A stretch of 64,000 bases of DNA from Aegilops tauschii subsp. strangulata. Its lineage: Eukaryota > Streptophyta > Magnoliopsida > Poales > Poaceae. The notes under the pieces are model-generated. The model saw only the letters and a list, made by a program, of their open reading frames with translations, was not told the origin of the DNA and ran no database searches. Shown one piece after another: positions 22,303 to 33,770 of the stretch. A program made the position numbers and the translations under genes. The DNA lies in assembly GCF_002575655.3 (NCBI RefSeq), contig NC_053036.3, positions 156,898,627 to 156,962,626 on the forward strand, written 5' to 3'. The stretch's first letter is position 1, and each line of letters starts with the position of its first letter.

Positions 22303-25039
22303 ATGCATAAGCTCGTAAACGTTCATTATTTGGACAAGTCGACATTTATGCTTGGAAATGACGATGAAGGGGAAGAGGCTATGGTTTTTGACACAAGTCC
22401 AAGCTTTGATGATCTTGTAGTTAAAGTGAGAAGCGTCTTACATTGGAATGACCCAAATGCCGAGGTTAAGCTTATTGGGAGGTATGACGTTGGATTGGGA
22501 GTAAAGTCCCGATTAAAGAGTATGCCCATCACCTCCCAATTGCATTGGAATGTGTACAAGGAAAAAGTAGACGCATCACAAGACAAGTCTCTTGAGATCT
22601 TTGTCACAAAGGTTGATCCTCCTCCTCCTTTGCAAATTGATCTCAACCGCAATGCATCCTCCCCCATACATGATGATAGTGCCGAGGTGTATGTCCCCAA
22701 TTGTTCTAGCCAACCACCAAGTAGCCAACCCAATGAAGATCATATCAATGCTAGCGCCCTAGTACTCCGTCATGATGCTATTCCTCATGTTGAAGAAGAT
22801 GCTATTCCTCATGTTGAAGAAGATGCTAGTGGTCATGTTGATGATGATGCTATTGTTGCTCAAGAGGATGCTTACTCGGAGAATGAAGAGATCCATTACA
22901 ATCCAATTGGTAACTTAGATGTCATTGTGCGGCAACAAGACATGGACCGTACCCTCCCTTATAACCGTATGTGTGGGTATAACTCGGATGACGAGGGTCC
23001 GGAGGAAGAGTTGGATGAGGATGGGTTGACTGCGCAAGAAAATGAAATCTACAAGAAGGTGACCGGCAAGGAGAGAGGGCCGTCGTTGTTTAGGGATGTG
23101 AGTCTTGCGGACAATGCTGTCGTTGACGGTGGGACGAGATTCTGGTTGTCTGAGCCAACGCCGTGCCCCAAATTCAGTGATCCTCGGCCAGAAAATGAGG
23201 ATGAGAATGCTCATTTGAAGAAAGGCATCAAGTTTGGTTCTTTGGTAGAGTTCAAGATATGGTTGTGTGACTATGCCATTAAGAACCATAGGCCGTTTGT
23301 TGTTGGTCATTCAAATCAAAAACTTCGGTACACAGTCAAATGTGACCAAGAAGGTTGCAAATGGATGGTCCGCGGTAGAAAAATCAAAGAAACCGGGCAA
23401 TGGGTCTTGAAGAGTCATGTTGGCACTCACACATGCGTATCCCCGGACAAGGCCGACCGAAGCAAAGGACACCGTCAACTCACGTCTGAGTATCTAGGAT
23501 ACAAATTGTTGCATCAAATAGCACATGATCCAACCGTGAAGGTCAAGTTTCTCATGTCTTCGATTGAGGAACTTTTCGGATACCCGATCAAGTATGGGAA
23601 GGCATGGATGGCGAAGGCAAACGCTATTAGGATGTTGCATGGTGATTATGAGGCCGCATATAACATTCTTCCCAAGATGTTGGCAGCCATTGCTCATCGA
23701 AACCGAGGAATGCGCCATCGGGTGGAGTCAATTGACGGAGTGTTTCGTCGTGCCTTCTGGAGCTTTGGACAATGCATTGAGGCATTCACGTATTGTCGCC
23801 CGGTCTTGTCTATAGATGGTACATTCTTGACCGGCAAATATAAGGGCACATTGATGGTGGCGATGGCGCACTCTTCAAATGATAACGTGTTGCCGGTGGC
23901 ATTTGCCTTGGTGCCTTCGGAGCACGATGATAATTGGGAGTGGTTCATGGAGCATGTGAGAACCAAGGTGATAGGCAAGCGAGAGGTATGCATTATATCG
24001 GATCGCCATCATGGGAGTCTCAAAGCAATAGACGTTGATATTCCTGGTCTTCCAAAGCTTCAACACCGTTGGTGCATGAGACACTTTGTTGCAAACTTTT
24101 ACCGGGCATGCAAGAGCAAGGAGTTTTGCAAAGACCTTACCCTTGTTTGTGTTGCATTCAACACCGACACATTCAAAAGCCGATATGATAAACTCCTCAA
24201 GGCTTTGGAGAAGAACAAAGGGGGGGAAAGAATTCTTGGTTAGGCACTTTCCGGATAAGGAAAAGTGGTCACGCGCTTACAATGAAGGAGGTATGCGATA
24301 TGGGGACATGACAAGCAACATGGTGGAATGCTTCAACAATGTGTTGAAGGGTGTCCGTTCCTTGCCGGTGACCGCAATACTCAAGTACACTTTCATCAAG
24401 CTCAATGAGTACTTCCTAAAGCATTCTGAAAGCACGGCCAAGTGGATTGGTGAAAAGATGGACTATCCATTAAAGGTTCATGATTGGTTGTTGCATCAAG
24501 CGCGCAAGTCTGCCAAACAACAAGTGATCAAATATAATGAAAAAGAAATGATATATCAAATCGATGAGCCGGGTGGGACGACAAGGGATGGTAGGTCTTA
24601 TGGTGGAGTTGCTTACGAGGTGTGTCTGAAAAACCGTTGGTGCTAGTGTGAGAGGCCACACAAGTATCATTGGCCTTGCTCGCATTTGATGACCGCAACA
24701 CGGGCGAGAAACGTGCGCGTATCCGATGGCACAACGGTGCGGTTGCACGAGTTCACATTGGAACGAACAAGGTTGACATGGGTGCCTCGGTTCAATCCTT
24801 TCCTTGATGCCTCACAATGGCCTGAGTATGTTGGGCCAGACATTGTGCCAGATCCCGCACTCATGGTGCCTATGAGGGGAAGAAGAAGAAAGAAGAGATT
24901 CCGGAGTGACATGGATGATCTAGCTGGATACACCGGAATGAAGCAATTTGGTAGTGGTCATTTCATGGAGCCACCGGAAAACAACAATTGTGGAGAATGC
25001 AACGACACAGGACACAACGTTAGGACATGCAAGGACTAG
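22303..25039 (+). pseudogene. MULE transposase (MURA type), one frameshift and one nonsense
   Basis: The transposase binds the TIRs and catalyses MULE excision and integration. The ATG at 22303 follows a TTTCTTAG acceptor. The N-terminal 90 residues form a PB1-like/LIGRYDVG module, then an acidic spacer with two AIPHVEED repeats, and a MuDR-type zinc domain near residues 305-375 (FKIWLCDYAIKNHR...KCDQEGCKWMVRGR). The DDE domain follows: D505 in SIDGTF, D567 in IISDRH, and the catalytic E in NMVECFN (24326). The frame breaks in a run of seven G near 24221-24227 and resumes +1. A TAG at 24644 interrupts the SWIM finger (C-stop-C...HWPCSH). The same frame then runs to a CCHC knuckle (CGECNDTGHNVRTC) and stops at 25039. 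With those two lesions it is inactive. Confidence 0.9.
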
Positions 25040-25248
25040 CCTTGGAGGGGGCCGTGGCCGTGTATCCGGTGGTTCTATGACACGTCGGGTTGATAGGGGA
25101 AGGCCTATCGACGTGTTGCTCAATCCGGATGGTTGAAATAATGTGAATGGTACTACTTTTAATATGTTCATGCATGTGTTGATATATTTGCCCCTTTACA
25201 TGTCAATGTGTTCATATTTAGACTTAACATCTTTATTTGTTGTAGGGC

Positions 25249-25876
25249 ATGGCTTCATCCGGTTCCATGACGAGGCCACCGTGTGCTCACCAAGAAGACA
25301 TGCCACACAAGTGGAAGGACGCATCTTTGGACAAGGTGAAGGAGAAAGATGTGAAGATTCCGCCATGTTGGTGTGGAGATGTTTGCAAGGTGAAGGAGTC
25401 CACCGACCGAAAGAAGTCATGGACCGAAGGAAGGAGATATTTTGTTTGCCCCAATTATGCTTACGATCGTGCGCTTCCAACTAACGCCTATGACCTTCCA
25501 CCGGTATGCTAGAGAAGTAACATGTTACTCTCAAATGTGTGTCAACACTAACATCCGTTTTATATGCAGTCACCGCCTCCTCTATGCAAGTACTTCAGCT
25601 GGAAGACATGAAGTGCCAAAAGATATCCAAAAGGACCAATTAGAAGATTGTCTTAGGCGCCAGCGACTATTCGAAGAAAGGTTTCAAAGAGGCTTGGAGG
25701 AAGAGCGTCGTCAGAAAGAGAGGATGGAGCGGAAGCAACGCGAGGAGGAGAGGGCATGCCAAGCGAAGCTTGCTCGTGAGGAGGAGAGGGCAAGAAAGCT
25801 TGCAAAAGCTCGCAAGGCACAAGAGGAGGATGAGGCACGTGACAAGAAGGGGAAATGGCCCCGTATGACTCAGTAA
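25249..25876 (+). pseudogene. GRF zinc-finger / coiled-coil gene within the MULE
   Basis: Exon 1 from ATG 25249 carries a GRF-type zinc finger: PPCWCGDVCK, GRRYFVCPNY, and, after an apparent intron with donor CCG|GTATGC (about 25503) and acceptor TATGCAG (ends 25569), LCKYFSW. The second exon then shifts frame (about 2 nt lost between KYFSW and HEVPKDIQ) and continues as a strongly charged coiled coil (EERFQRGLEEERRQKERMER..., about 90 residues) to the stop at 25876. GRF fingers bind nucleic acid. The position just downstream of the transposase in the same orientation suggests a MULE accessory gene rather than a host gene. I do not know a published function for this pairing. Confidence 0.65.
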
Positions 25877-26155
25877 AGCCTTTGCTTCGGTGGACTCGTC
25901 ATGTAACCGGATGAAGCCATGCCAAATTTATCATGAACTATGTAGTACTAAGGCAAGAAGCCATGTGTCGTGAACTTGTTGTGAATGAATTTGCCATTTG
26001 TATTGAATTTGTTGTTTAGATGTTTTCAAGGTATCGTGATAACTTTAGTTTGTCAGCAATTCATGTGATTTGTCAGCAATTCATGTGATGATTTTATTTA
26101 TAAACTGTTGTGCTGAGAAGGAGGGGCAGAACAGAGGATTACTCTGTTTTTAAGC

Positions 26156-26455
26156 CTACCGCCATAGACCGTGGCGGTAGGTTGTTGGACCCTACCGCCA
26201 GAGCCCATGGCGGTAGGTGGGGCAAAGTTTCTGTGACGAAGAGCAGCAATCCCTTGGCGGTAGGCTCAACCCCTACCGCCATAGGGCCTGGCGGTAGGAT
26301 GATGTAACCTACCGCCATAGGGCCTGGCGGTAGGATGATGTAACCTACCGCCAGACAACGTGGCGGTAGGGTGTGTACATCTTCTGTGACGGAAAACGCC
26401 AGCGCCCTGGCGGTAGGGTTGACCTACCGCCACAGGCCAGGCCCTGTGGCGGTAG
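26156..26455. repeat. Array of GGCGGTAGG/CCTACCGCC hairpins between convergent MULE genes
   Basis: At least five imperfect palindromes of the CCTACCGCC...GGCGGTAGG type, including an exact 36-bp tandem duplication (26272-26307 and 26308-26343). The same motif is repeated four times in each TIR. Its location between the 3' ends of the plus- and minus-strand genes fits a transcript-end or small-RNA hairpin role, or a decoy or binding array for the transposase. Confidence 0.8.
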
Positions 26456-26686
26456 GGGTTGGTCCCTCCTACCCTTTTCCCCTCTGTTTTGCCCCATTTG
26501 TCGAATGTTAGCATAATATACCCAATTCTGTCAAATATTAGAATGATCATTTCGCAAGCACATACATAACTCAACTCAACATAGTTCATTGCATTCACGA
26601 ATAACACATGTTCAAACTTATTAAAACATGACCCGGTTCGGATGACATCGGTTGAAACTAATAACTCATGCTCAACGGCACATTTT

Positions 26687-27208
26687 CTAAACAGGTAACA
26701 TATTTCTCATACTTATCAAACGTTCAATTTGATCGTCACGCGCTTGATTACGCTTGAGTTGAAAGTCTGTGGATCCTGCCCAATGACCCAACACACCATT
26801 CGTTTCAAGGAACCAAGCCCATGCAGCACGGCGAGCGGGATTCTCTGACACGCCCTGTTTGATTGCCCATCCTATGACCTGCCCGGGTTTCCTCAAGTCC
26901 ATCTCACGGAATTCTTCTTTGCTTGCAGTGAACGCAATCTCAACTGCCAAAGCGTGTCTGCAAGCATATTCCCGGTCTTGCAGCTCATCAAGCAACCTCT
27001 CTTTCTCCTTCACAAGCTTTCGGAAAGCTTTTTTCTCCTTAGCATCAGAAAGTTCCTCGATAAAGTGATACTTGCTGAAATCCTTCATGGCCGCATTTGC
27101 CTCATCACAACTCTTCAACCATGCTTCACATTCCTTCTTCAAGCAACGGTGTCGCTCCGCCATGATCTTCTCACACGCTATGTTCATAGTCATGGATTGA
27201 CTGTCCAT
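26687..27208 (-). CDS. MULE-borne small protein 1 (unknown family, paralogue of 27424-27846)
   Basis: 173 residues, intact frame, predicted soluble and helical, K/E-rich. The start ATG at 27208 sits directly after a TGTAGG acceptor-like sequence, as in its neighbour, which suggests splicing from the right-TIR leader. The C-terminal part contains EMDLRKPGQVIGWAIKQ and AAWAWFLETNGVLG; the paralogue has EIDMGNHGQVIDWLVRQ and SRWAWVKERNDVI in the same order. I do not recognise the family. By position (opposite strand to the transposase, driven from the other TIR) it occupies the place of mudrB in MuDR, but no sequence relation to MURB is evident to me. Confidence 0.65.
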   Translation of the reverse strand: MDSQSMTMNIACEKIMAERHRCLKKECEAWLKSCDEANAAMKDFSKYHFIEELSDAKEKKAFRKLVKEKERLLDELQDREYACRHALAVEIAFTASKEEFREMDLRKPGQVIGWAIKQGVSENPARRAAWAWFLETNGVLGHWAGSTDFQLKRNQARDDQIERLISMRNMLPV

Positions 27209-27423
27209 CCTACATGAATATACGGGTTTAAGATGACATAAACCAAAACATAAAATAAATTAAGTAGAGTACAACACTTGGTTACTTGATATGACATACA
27301 ACACCAAGTTCTTAATGAGTTCAAATGTTAAGGGTACAAATCATAGTAGTTCAAATGACGACCAAGCATAGGGTACATGTCATTACAGTCCAAATGACAA
27401 AGATTACATAGCCTCATGCAATT

Positions 27424-27846
27424 CTATGCGGCGTACGGTCCCGGGTTGCAACAAATAACATCATTTCTTTCTTTGACCCATGCCCAACGAGAAGCCCGGT
27501 TCTCGTCCGACGAGAATGGTTGGCGAACTAACCAATCAATGACCTGACCATGATTGCCCATGTCTATCTCAGCATATTCTCCCGTTGTCAAACACAATGT
27601 AATTTGCATTGCAAGATCACGCCTACAATTTTTTTCCGCTGTCTTGAGCTTCTTCATCAGCCTCTCCTTTTTTGTTATAAAATTTTCGGAACGGTCTTTA
27701 TTGAAATAATTATATGAAAAGGCCCTACACTCCACATTCAACGCATCAATGGCTTCGATCCACAAATTTATCTTTTCCTCAATCAATTCGCGTTCACGGT
27801 TCGCCGCCGCCTCAGTAGAAGTTTCAAAGAAAACGAACGGTGCCAT
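27424..27846 (-). CDS. MULE-borne small protein 2 (unknown family, paralogue of 26687-27208)
   Basis: 140 residues from ATG 27846, chosen because it lies in the same TGTAGGATGG context as its paralogue; an upstream in-frame ATG (27954) would add 36 hydrophobic residues read from what looks like intron. Intact frame, K/E-rich helices (EKINLWIEAIDALNVECRAF, KKERLMKKLKTAEKN), then the shared EIDMGNHGQVIDW...WAWVKERND motif. It is nearest the right-TIR leader, so it would be the first gene of that transcription unit. No known domain recognised; it could be a transposase cofactor or a captured host gene. Confidence 0.62.
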   Translation of the reverse strand: MAPFVFFETSTEAAANRERELIEEKINLWIEAIDALNVECRAFSYNYFNKDRSENFITKKERLMKKLKTAEKNCRRDLAMQITLCLTTGEYAEIDMGNHGQVIDWLVRQPFSSDENRASRWAWVKERNDVICCNPGPYAA

Positions 27847-28048
27847 CCTACAATTCGAAAAGTTGCTATTAAAGTAACTTAGCTTTAATTGCTTTCGTAA
27901 GCCTAACCTAACCCCAATTATGTACATTAAGACTAGCACTAGATCTAGGTACACAAACTATTCTACAAGCAATTCTAAGCACATCATACAGAAGGAAATC
28001 ACAAACATAAACCTAAATGGATCATAGTAATTGATTTGACCACACCAA

Positions 28049-28588
28049 AATGATGAGTTAGGGTTTGCAATCAAATGAGCAAATGCAAAGTAAACAAAGA
28101 TATCAACCAATCAAAATGAGGGGAAATGAGAGAGCCACCTTGAGTGATGAAAATGGTAAGAATCCACCGGAGAAATCTCAAACAAATGAGAGAGATTTGG
28201 GAGGCTCTTGTGCTTCAAAGAAAGAGGGGGGAGAGTTGAGCTCGGTGGAGAGGTGTGGCCTGAATGAGTGGTTGAGGAGGGGGAGGAAATATCCAGCCCC
28301 TCCCCACCTTATCCACCACACAGGACCCTACCGCCAGAGGGTCTGGCGGTAGGCTTCAGTACCCTACCGCCGGAGCCCCTGGCGGTAGGCCCTTTTCCAC
28401 GTCAGCCAGCTCAAACGGCCGTCAATCGCCGTGAAAGGCCCTACCGCTAGGGGGGATGGCGGTAGGACGTGCACACCTACCGCCAGCCCCCCTGGCGGTA
28501 GGCAAAAGGGTCAGATCCCGAAAAAATTTCGAACGGGGGTCAGATCCTGATTTTGTTTGCAAAAAAGGTCAAAACACGAAATTTTGCC
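28049..28588 (-). repeat. MULE right terminal inverted repeat
   Basis: Reverse complement of the left TIR with moderate divergence. It keeps four GGCGGTAGG palindromes (from 28327 to about 28502) and the matching TTTTCATCACTCAAG|GT donor (exon end at 28139 on the minus strand). It supplies the leader for the two minus-strand genes. Confidence 0.85.
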
Positions 28589-28597
28589 CCCTCGGAC

Positions 28598-28892
28598 ATG
28601 TCAGATGCCATGCATAAATTCTAAAGTGTTTGGTCCCGAGCACTCCTGTGCGAAGTACAAGCTAACGACATTAAAGTGGTTCGCTCGGGATGGCAATTTG
28701 AGCGAACGCATTTGGGATGGAAATTTCAATTTTTAGAGCTTGACAATTTTCACATTTTTTCTGATGCAATATTTTTTCTGATGCAATATGGCAATTCTCT
28801 TCAGTCAGCATGGCAATTTTTACTATTTTCTTTTTTGAGGCCGGCAATTATCTATGTTGCAATCATGGCAAATCCTTGAAACCACATGGCAA
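28598..28892. other. AT-rich flank between MULE and Tourist MITE
   Basis: No gene. Contains repeated ATGGCAATTT strings that also occur right of the MITE (41140-41180), consistent with one host or repeat segment split by the MITE insertion. Confidence 0.45.
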
Positions 28893-28942
28893 TTAGACTA
28901 GCCACAGTGAAGAGTAACATACACTAGTAACACTAGTAGAGT

Positions 28943-28962
28943 GCCCGTGCGTTGCTACGAGC
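28943..28962 (-). terminator. Helitron 3'-terminal hairpin
   Basis: GCCCGT/ACGAGC arms around an 8-nt loop, 10 nt from the CTAG end. Helitrons use such a hairpin as the rolling-circle replication terminator. Confidence 0.75.
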
Positions 28963-31900
28963 TCATAATATGATAATGTAGACACAAAAATATCATCTTG
29001 ATGGTCAATTTTAATAATAGTCACAAAGAAGATTGTATCCTGATTGATATTTTTTGAAACAAACCATGTTTATTATTTACTCCCTTTGGTTCATTGATTT
29101 GAAGATGCAATCAAAGTTACCTTGTACCCTCATATCGTGTGGCATCAACTCATGGAGACGCCTTTCATGATTATGGTTCTACCCATGGCTCAAAATTATA
29201 GACATGTGTGGATCGGATGTTCTAAATACATTGTAGGGTCTCATCCATGGAATATGAACATTTTTTTACTTATAAAACCAGAAAATTGGAAACATGACTT
29301 GCCACTCATGGACGGTGAATTCGACGATATTCGTAAAATATGGTGAGGCTCTGCAACACAAAGAACTCCTCCATGCTCTAAAGAAATTGTAGGGTTTCAC
29401 ATGTACAAGGGTATATAATTCAGTAGAAAAAAAAAAACCAATTTTAAATGTTGGACATAAACTTTTAACAAGGTCTCCCAACAGTATTGACAACAAACTA
29501 CATGTATATTGTTACATCAAAACGGAAGTCAAATGCAAGCATCTATAAATGTACATAGCAGCACCCTCATATAGCAATATGGCATGTACAACAAGTGTCG
29601 TTTCACAACTAAAATTTCCTTATATGTTCATAGGGAGTTATGTTTGGGATCCAAATACCAATTCAGAATAGGGACCACTTTCCAGCTCAAAGCATGGAAT
29701 CGATTGGCTTTCAAACTTAAATGAAATTCTGCACATATTTTTGCTATACATAGAATCTCAAACATTAAGCCAGGAAATACAGTCAAGCTCAAGTGGGGAT
29801 TAGTAACGCTGACTGGACTGCTTAATCATACTCCAAATTTTAGCTTTGTTTGTCTCAGTGTTTCAGAGAGCCCTTTTAGGCCAAAACTCCAAAAGGTATT
29901 GGAACAACACCACAAAAGGTTAATAAAACAAATATGAACCTTTTTATACTTGTAGCACCAGAAAACATGACTTGCAGCTCATGGATGGTGAACTCAGAGG
30001 ATATTTGCAGAATATGCTGAGTGTTGTCAACACAAACGAGCTCCCTCGGGACCCTTTGTCACCCATCGAATATTTACCATACTGGAATCGGAATCGCCTT
30101 CTAGTTATCAAGACTTTATTTGTTCCATTGATGACACTGCTGTAAGGAAGGAAATAGAGAAAACATGGTAAACAAATTCAGACAATGATATCAGGAAAGA
30201 GAGAAATTGTGATTTTTCCCACATCCTTTGTATTTTCGGGTGAACTAAAATAATATTTGAACATGTATCTAAAATAATTATAATAGTAAAATTCTTAAAA
30301 CAGAAAGATCTGAAGTTAAAAAGGAAGGCCGACCTGAACTTGCACCATCAGTTTAAATGGGCGTGATACCCCAGAAACTGCAGTCCACTATCATTGCTTG
30401 TTTGCTCTAGAGCATATGGACAGAGCACAATATATATGTGTTTAATGACCACAAGCTAACAACCAGACAAATCCAAGGTGGCGTCTAATCTTCGTGTTTG
30501 GGCTTATCGTGCTAAGGATGTCCAAAAGCCGCACTGCAACAACGAGCGTAAATTCTACTCTGCCGTCTAATTTAGGCGTTTCTCCATTCGCACAAATATA
30601 AAATTTGAATAATTCGCACAGGCCCCGAACCTTCTGCATTCCTTAATTTAATGTTCAGGTGAGCAAAATGCATGTTGTAGTTTCCCTAAAAAAAGTTTGG
30701 ATGGGAGCGACTGTTGCTACAGTCACATTAGCAGAAGGAATAGAGGAATCTACAGTGTTATCCTTGAGATCAATATTGTTCATATAAATAAATCTATAGA
30801 CTGTAAAAAAATAAATGGTGATACTTATCGACAGTACCTCTTTAGTATATGCGAGAGCCTGAGTGCAACTTCAGGTTAGTAGTCGCTGAGAGTAGCATGT
30901 ACTATTGCAGTGCTCCTCTGCTCGAGATGAAACTGCACCTATTAGCATGTATTATTGCAGTGCCCACTCTTATGTCATTTGCATACTCAGAGGACCACCA
31001 CCAGTGTTGCCTTTGAACTGGCTGGGGTTGAGCATAACACCTCACATGATGTCCAATTTTGTACCTGAAAGTAGAGCAGCTGCACAATTCTTAGTGTGGC
31101 GGTGTCTGTGACGATGATCAAGTGACTGTAGCTGAACGATAAGTCTGCACTTGACGGTGAAACATTCAACCTCCACCTTCTCCCCGACGGTGAAGAACTT
31201 GTTGATCTCTGCTGCCGGTGGCATCCTTTGATGTTGCCCTCAGGTCTAAGTGGAATGGCGTAGCGGTCGTCAGTGTTGTCGGATACCTCCTGCGTTTTTG
31301 TTTTGATTTGCTCGCTTTAAGGAACAGATTTATACCTCCTCCATCAATGAAACACACAAGCTGGAAAAGCAGGGAAAGCTTAGCAGTTAGCACAACTTCC
31401 TTCAGAGTCCATGTGGTGTCAGCATTATATGCAAATCCAAAAGCTGAAAATAACAATATGATCATGTCAGAGATCTTTATAATCAAAAGTATCTAAATAT
31501 GTTGTCTGTATAATGCAGCCAGGGGCTAAACTAACATGAGCAGAAAATTTGTAAGAATGCACCTTCACATTCAAAAAATCACCGAATCACAGATCCAGTT
31601 ATGCATTTATTTTTCTCGCATTCCGTAAACTTTAATTCCTGTTTGTTTAAACAAGCAAATGTGAAGGGAGATCATCAGACCAAACATCTTAAACATCTAG
31701 ATGACAAATAGAAGCTATAAGAGGCTGTACCTGATGTACAACAATCCTTCTTAAACAGATCTGTACCTGATGTACAACATCTAGATGACAAATAGAAGCT
31801 ATAAGAAGCTATAAGGTTGACCAATAATTCTTGCCCGCTCCACAGATCTGTAGCACTACTATACTATTGCTACAATTGAAACCTCTATTCTTTTAATTTT

Positions 31901-33770
31901 ACTTGATTTTCAAAGCAAGCCGGTTGAAAGTGTAGCTCCGAGATTCCAGCTCTACATGGACCAAGTAAACCAAAGTAAGCTAGCTATGACTATAAAAGCT
32001 ACTTTTAAATTTGACTCTCTGTCATGTCTGAATTACAGATATTTTCACCATCTTATCAAACTAAGTAAATACATCTGCGACAATGCTACTTTCTCAATAC
32101 TTGAGCCAAGAAGATACATTGTGATATCAGAGAAATAACATTAACCTTCCACTCCGCCATAGGATTATATTGAAATCGTAAACCCAAGAGCACCACCAAA
32201 GCAAGCAACTCCCAGAAACGACTCCGCCTGTCTGATGTCTAGTCCTGCAGCTGCACGTCATGACCGCCGCCAGCGATGGAGGCACGGCCACCGTCATCAT
32301 CTCCACCTGAGGCGTCTCCTTCCTCCTCCGTGCGGGTTCTCGCTTACAAGTCTCCCCCTGCCTGCCTCCCTCTCCTCCGCAGCCCCCGCACGAGGCCACG
32401 TGATCGTTGTCAGCTTCATGGGTGGTAGGGGCAGGGACCCGCCACCCATTCCGGAATCACGGCGATTCCAGGGAGTGCTTGGCTTGCCTGCTGTCCATTC
32501 ATACGGCTCTGCGTCGCAACCACTATCATCAATGGAGCCACAACCGTTGTCCTCTCCGCCTCAGGCTCAGACATACATGAGCTAGATAAATCCTTATTAC
32601 TCTCCACAAGCAACGTTGTCATGAAACATATAGGAGCAAGCTATATCACAAATTATTCTCAGGAGCTAGTTAAGTTACCAACAATCATTTATTATTAACC
32701 TCAAGCACTACTTTATTTCAAAGAACATAAAAATGAGGAAAATCTGAACAAACATAACCATTTGGATTTTGGACACTGCTGAGATCAATATTCAGATATC
32801 TTGATTTTTTTAAAAGCCTATCAATGCTTTTGGAATAGTTATGATCGGAATGGGCCATTTGTTCTGAGATTTGACGAATACACAGTATATTCTCATATGG
32901 CAACCTGTACATGAACACCAACCTGCTGAGACCAAAAAAATTTGCGAACGTACTTGCTGAATAATATAATATATAGTCTGCAATCAAAATAGTGTATCTC
33001 GGTCTTTTGTCAGCAACATCTAAGATTTCGTAAGCTCTAACAGTAAAAGACCATCAAGTGCAAGAATTGGAACATGAAGAAGCTTACGTGGGCATGATGC
33101 CATCGGGTTGTATGCCAAGATCGTGGTTGTAGAGCTCCCTCTATCTCCCTTGCCAAGCTCTCCCTCCGACCAGCAATAGAACAACTGCTCTTGCTGCTTT
33201 TGAACTCTCCTCGAGTAAACGCGGGAACTGAGATTGAATGTGGATGAAGTGATCACCTTGAAGATGCGTGGCTTGAGGTGCTTGGAGCAGATCCATCACG
33301 CGCGTGCCCCTCTACTCCTACGGCTTCATCAAGATGAAGAGGCTAGAGAGAAGGAGCGACAGAGGTCGTCCCCTCTCCCTCCGCTGGCAGACCCAAACCA
33401 TCAGTTAGAACGCGGCTAGGGCGCGGGGAGGCCATGCCATCACGGATCAACAGCGAGAATGCAGGCCCTCACAAGTTGTAAGCGCCCCTGACCACCACGT
33501 CGGCATGGTTGAGAAGAGATGGATCTGGGCGGTGGTTTCCGGTGACGAGCGAAATAGAAGTTGCTTGTACCCATAGTAGCTGTGTCGGCAACGGCCATCA
33601 CAATGAAATATAATCAATGCGTGTCGTCCTGAGTTCCTGAAAGTTTTCACCTGGATTTTCCTGGACCAATGAAGCAAAAACATGCACAATTTCTCAAACA
33701 AGGATAGATGAAGTGTGTGAATCAGATGCAGTATTAATACAACAAAAAATAGCACTGTCATCAAAGGATT

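Larger units (their letters stand above)
14276..28588 (+). mobile_element. Mutator-like element (MULE) with long TIRs and four genes
   Basis: The ends are long inverted repeats starting GGCAAAATTTCGTG on both sides, flanked by imperfect 9-bp direct repeats (TCCTCAGAC 14267-14275; CCCTCGGAC 28589-28597). The interior encodes a MURA-type transposase, a GRF zinc-finger gene (plus strand) and two paralogous small genes (minus strand). A 7.2-kb truncated copia block (14930-22126) is inserted in the first intron, so the native element is about 7.1 kb. Gene order, TIR-located leaders and convergent transcription mirror the mudrA/mudrB arrangement of MuDR. The transposase is broken, so the element is now non-autonomous. 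Confidence 0.88.

Noticed and set aside
31042..31224. Possible RPA or Agenet-like domain in the Helitron (NKFFTVGEKVEVEC)
   Set aside because: Too short and without supporting motifs; no Rep/helicase nearby, so I left it as an unassigned fragment.
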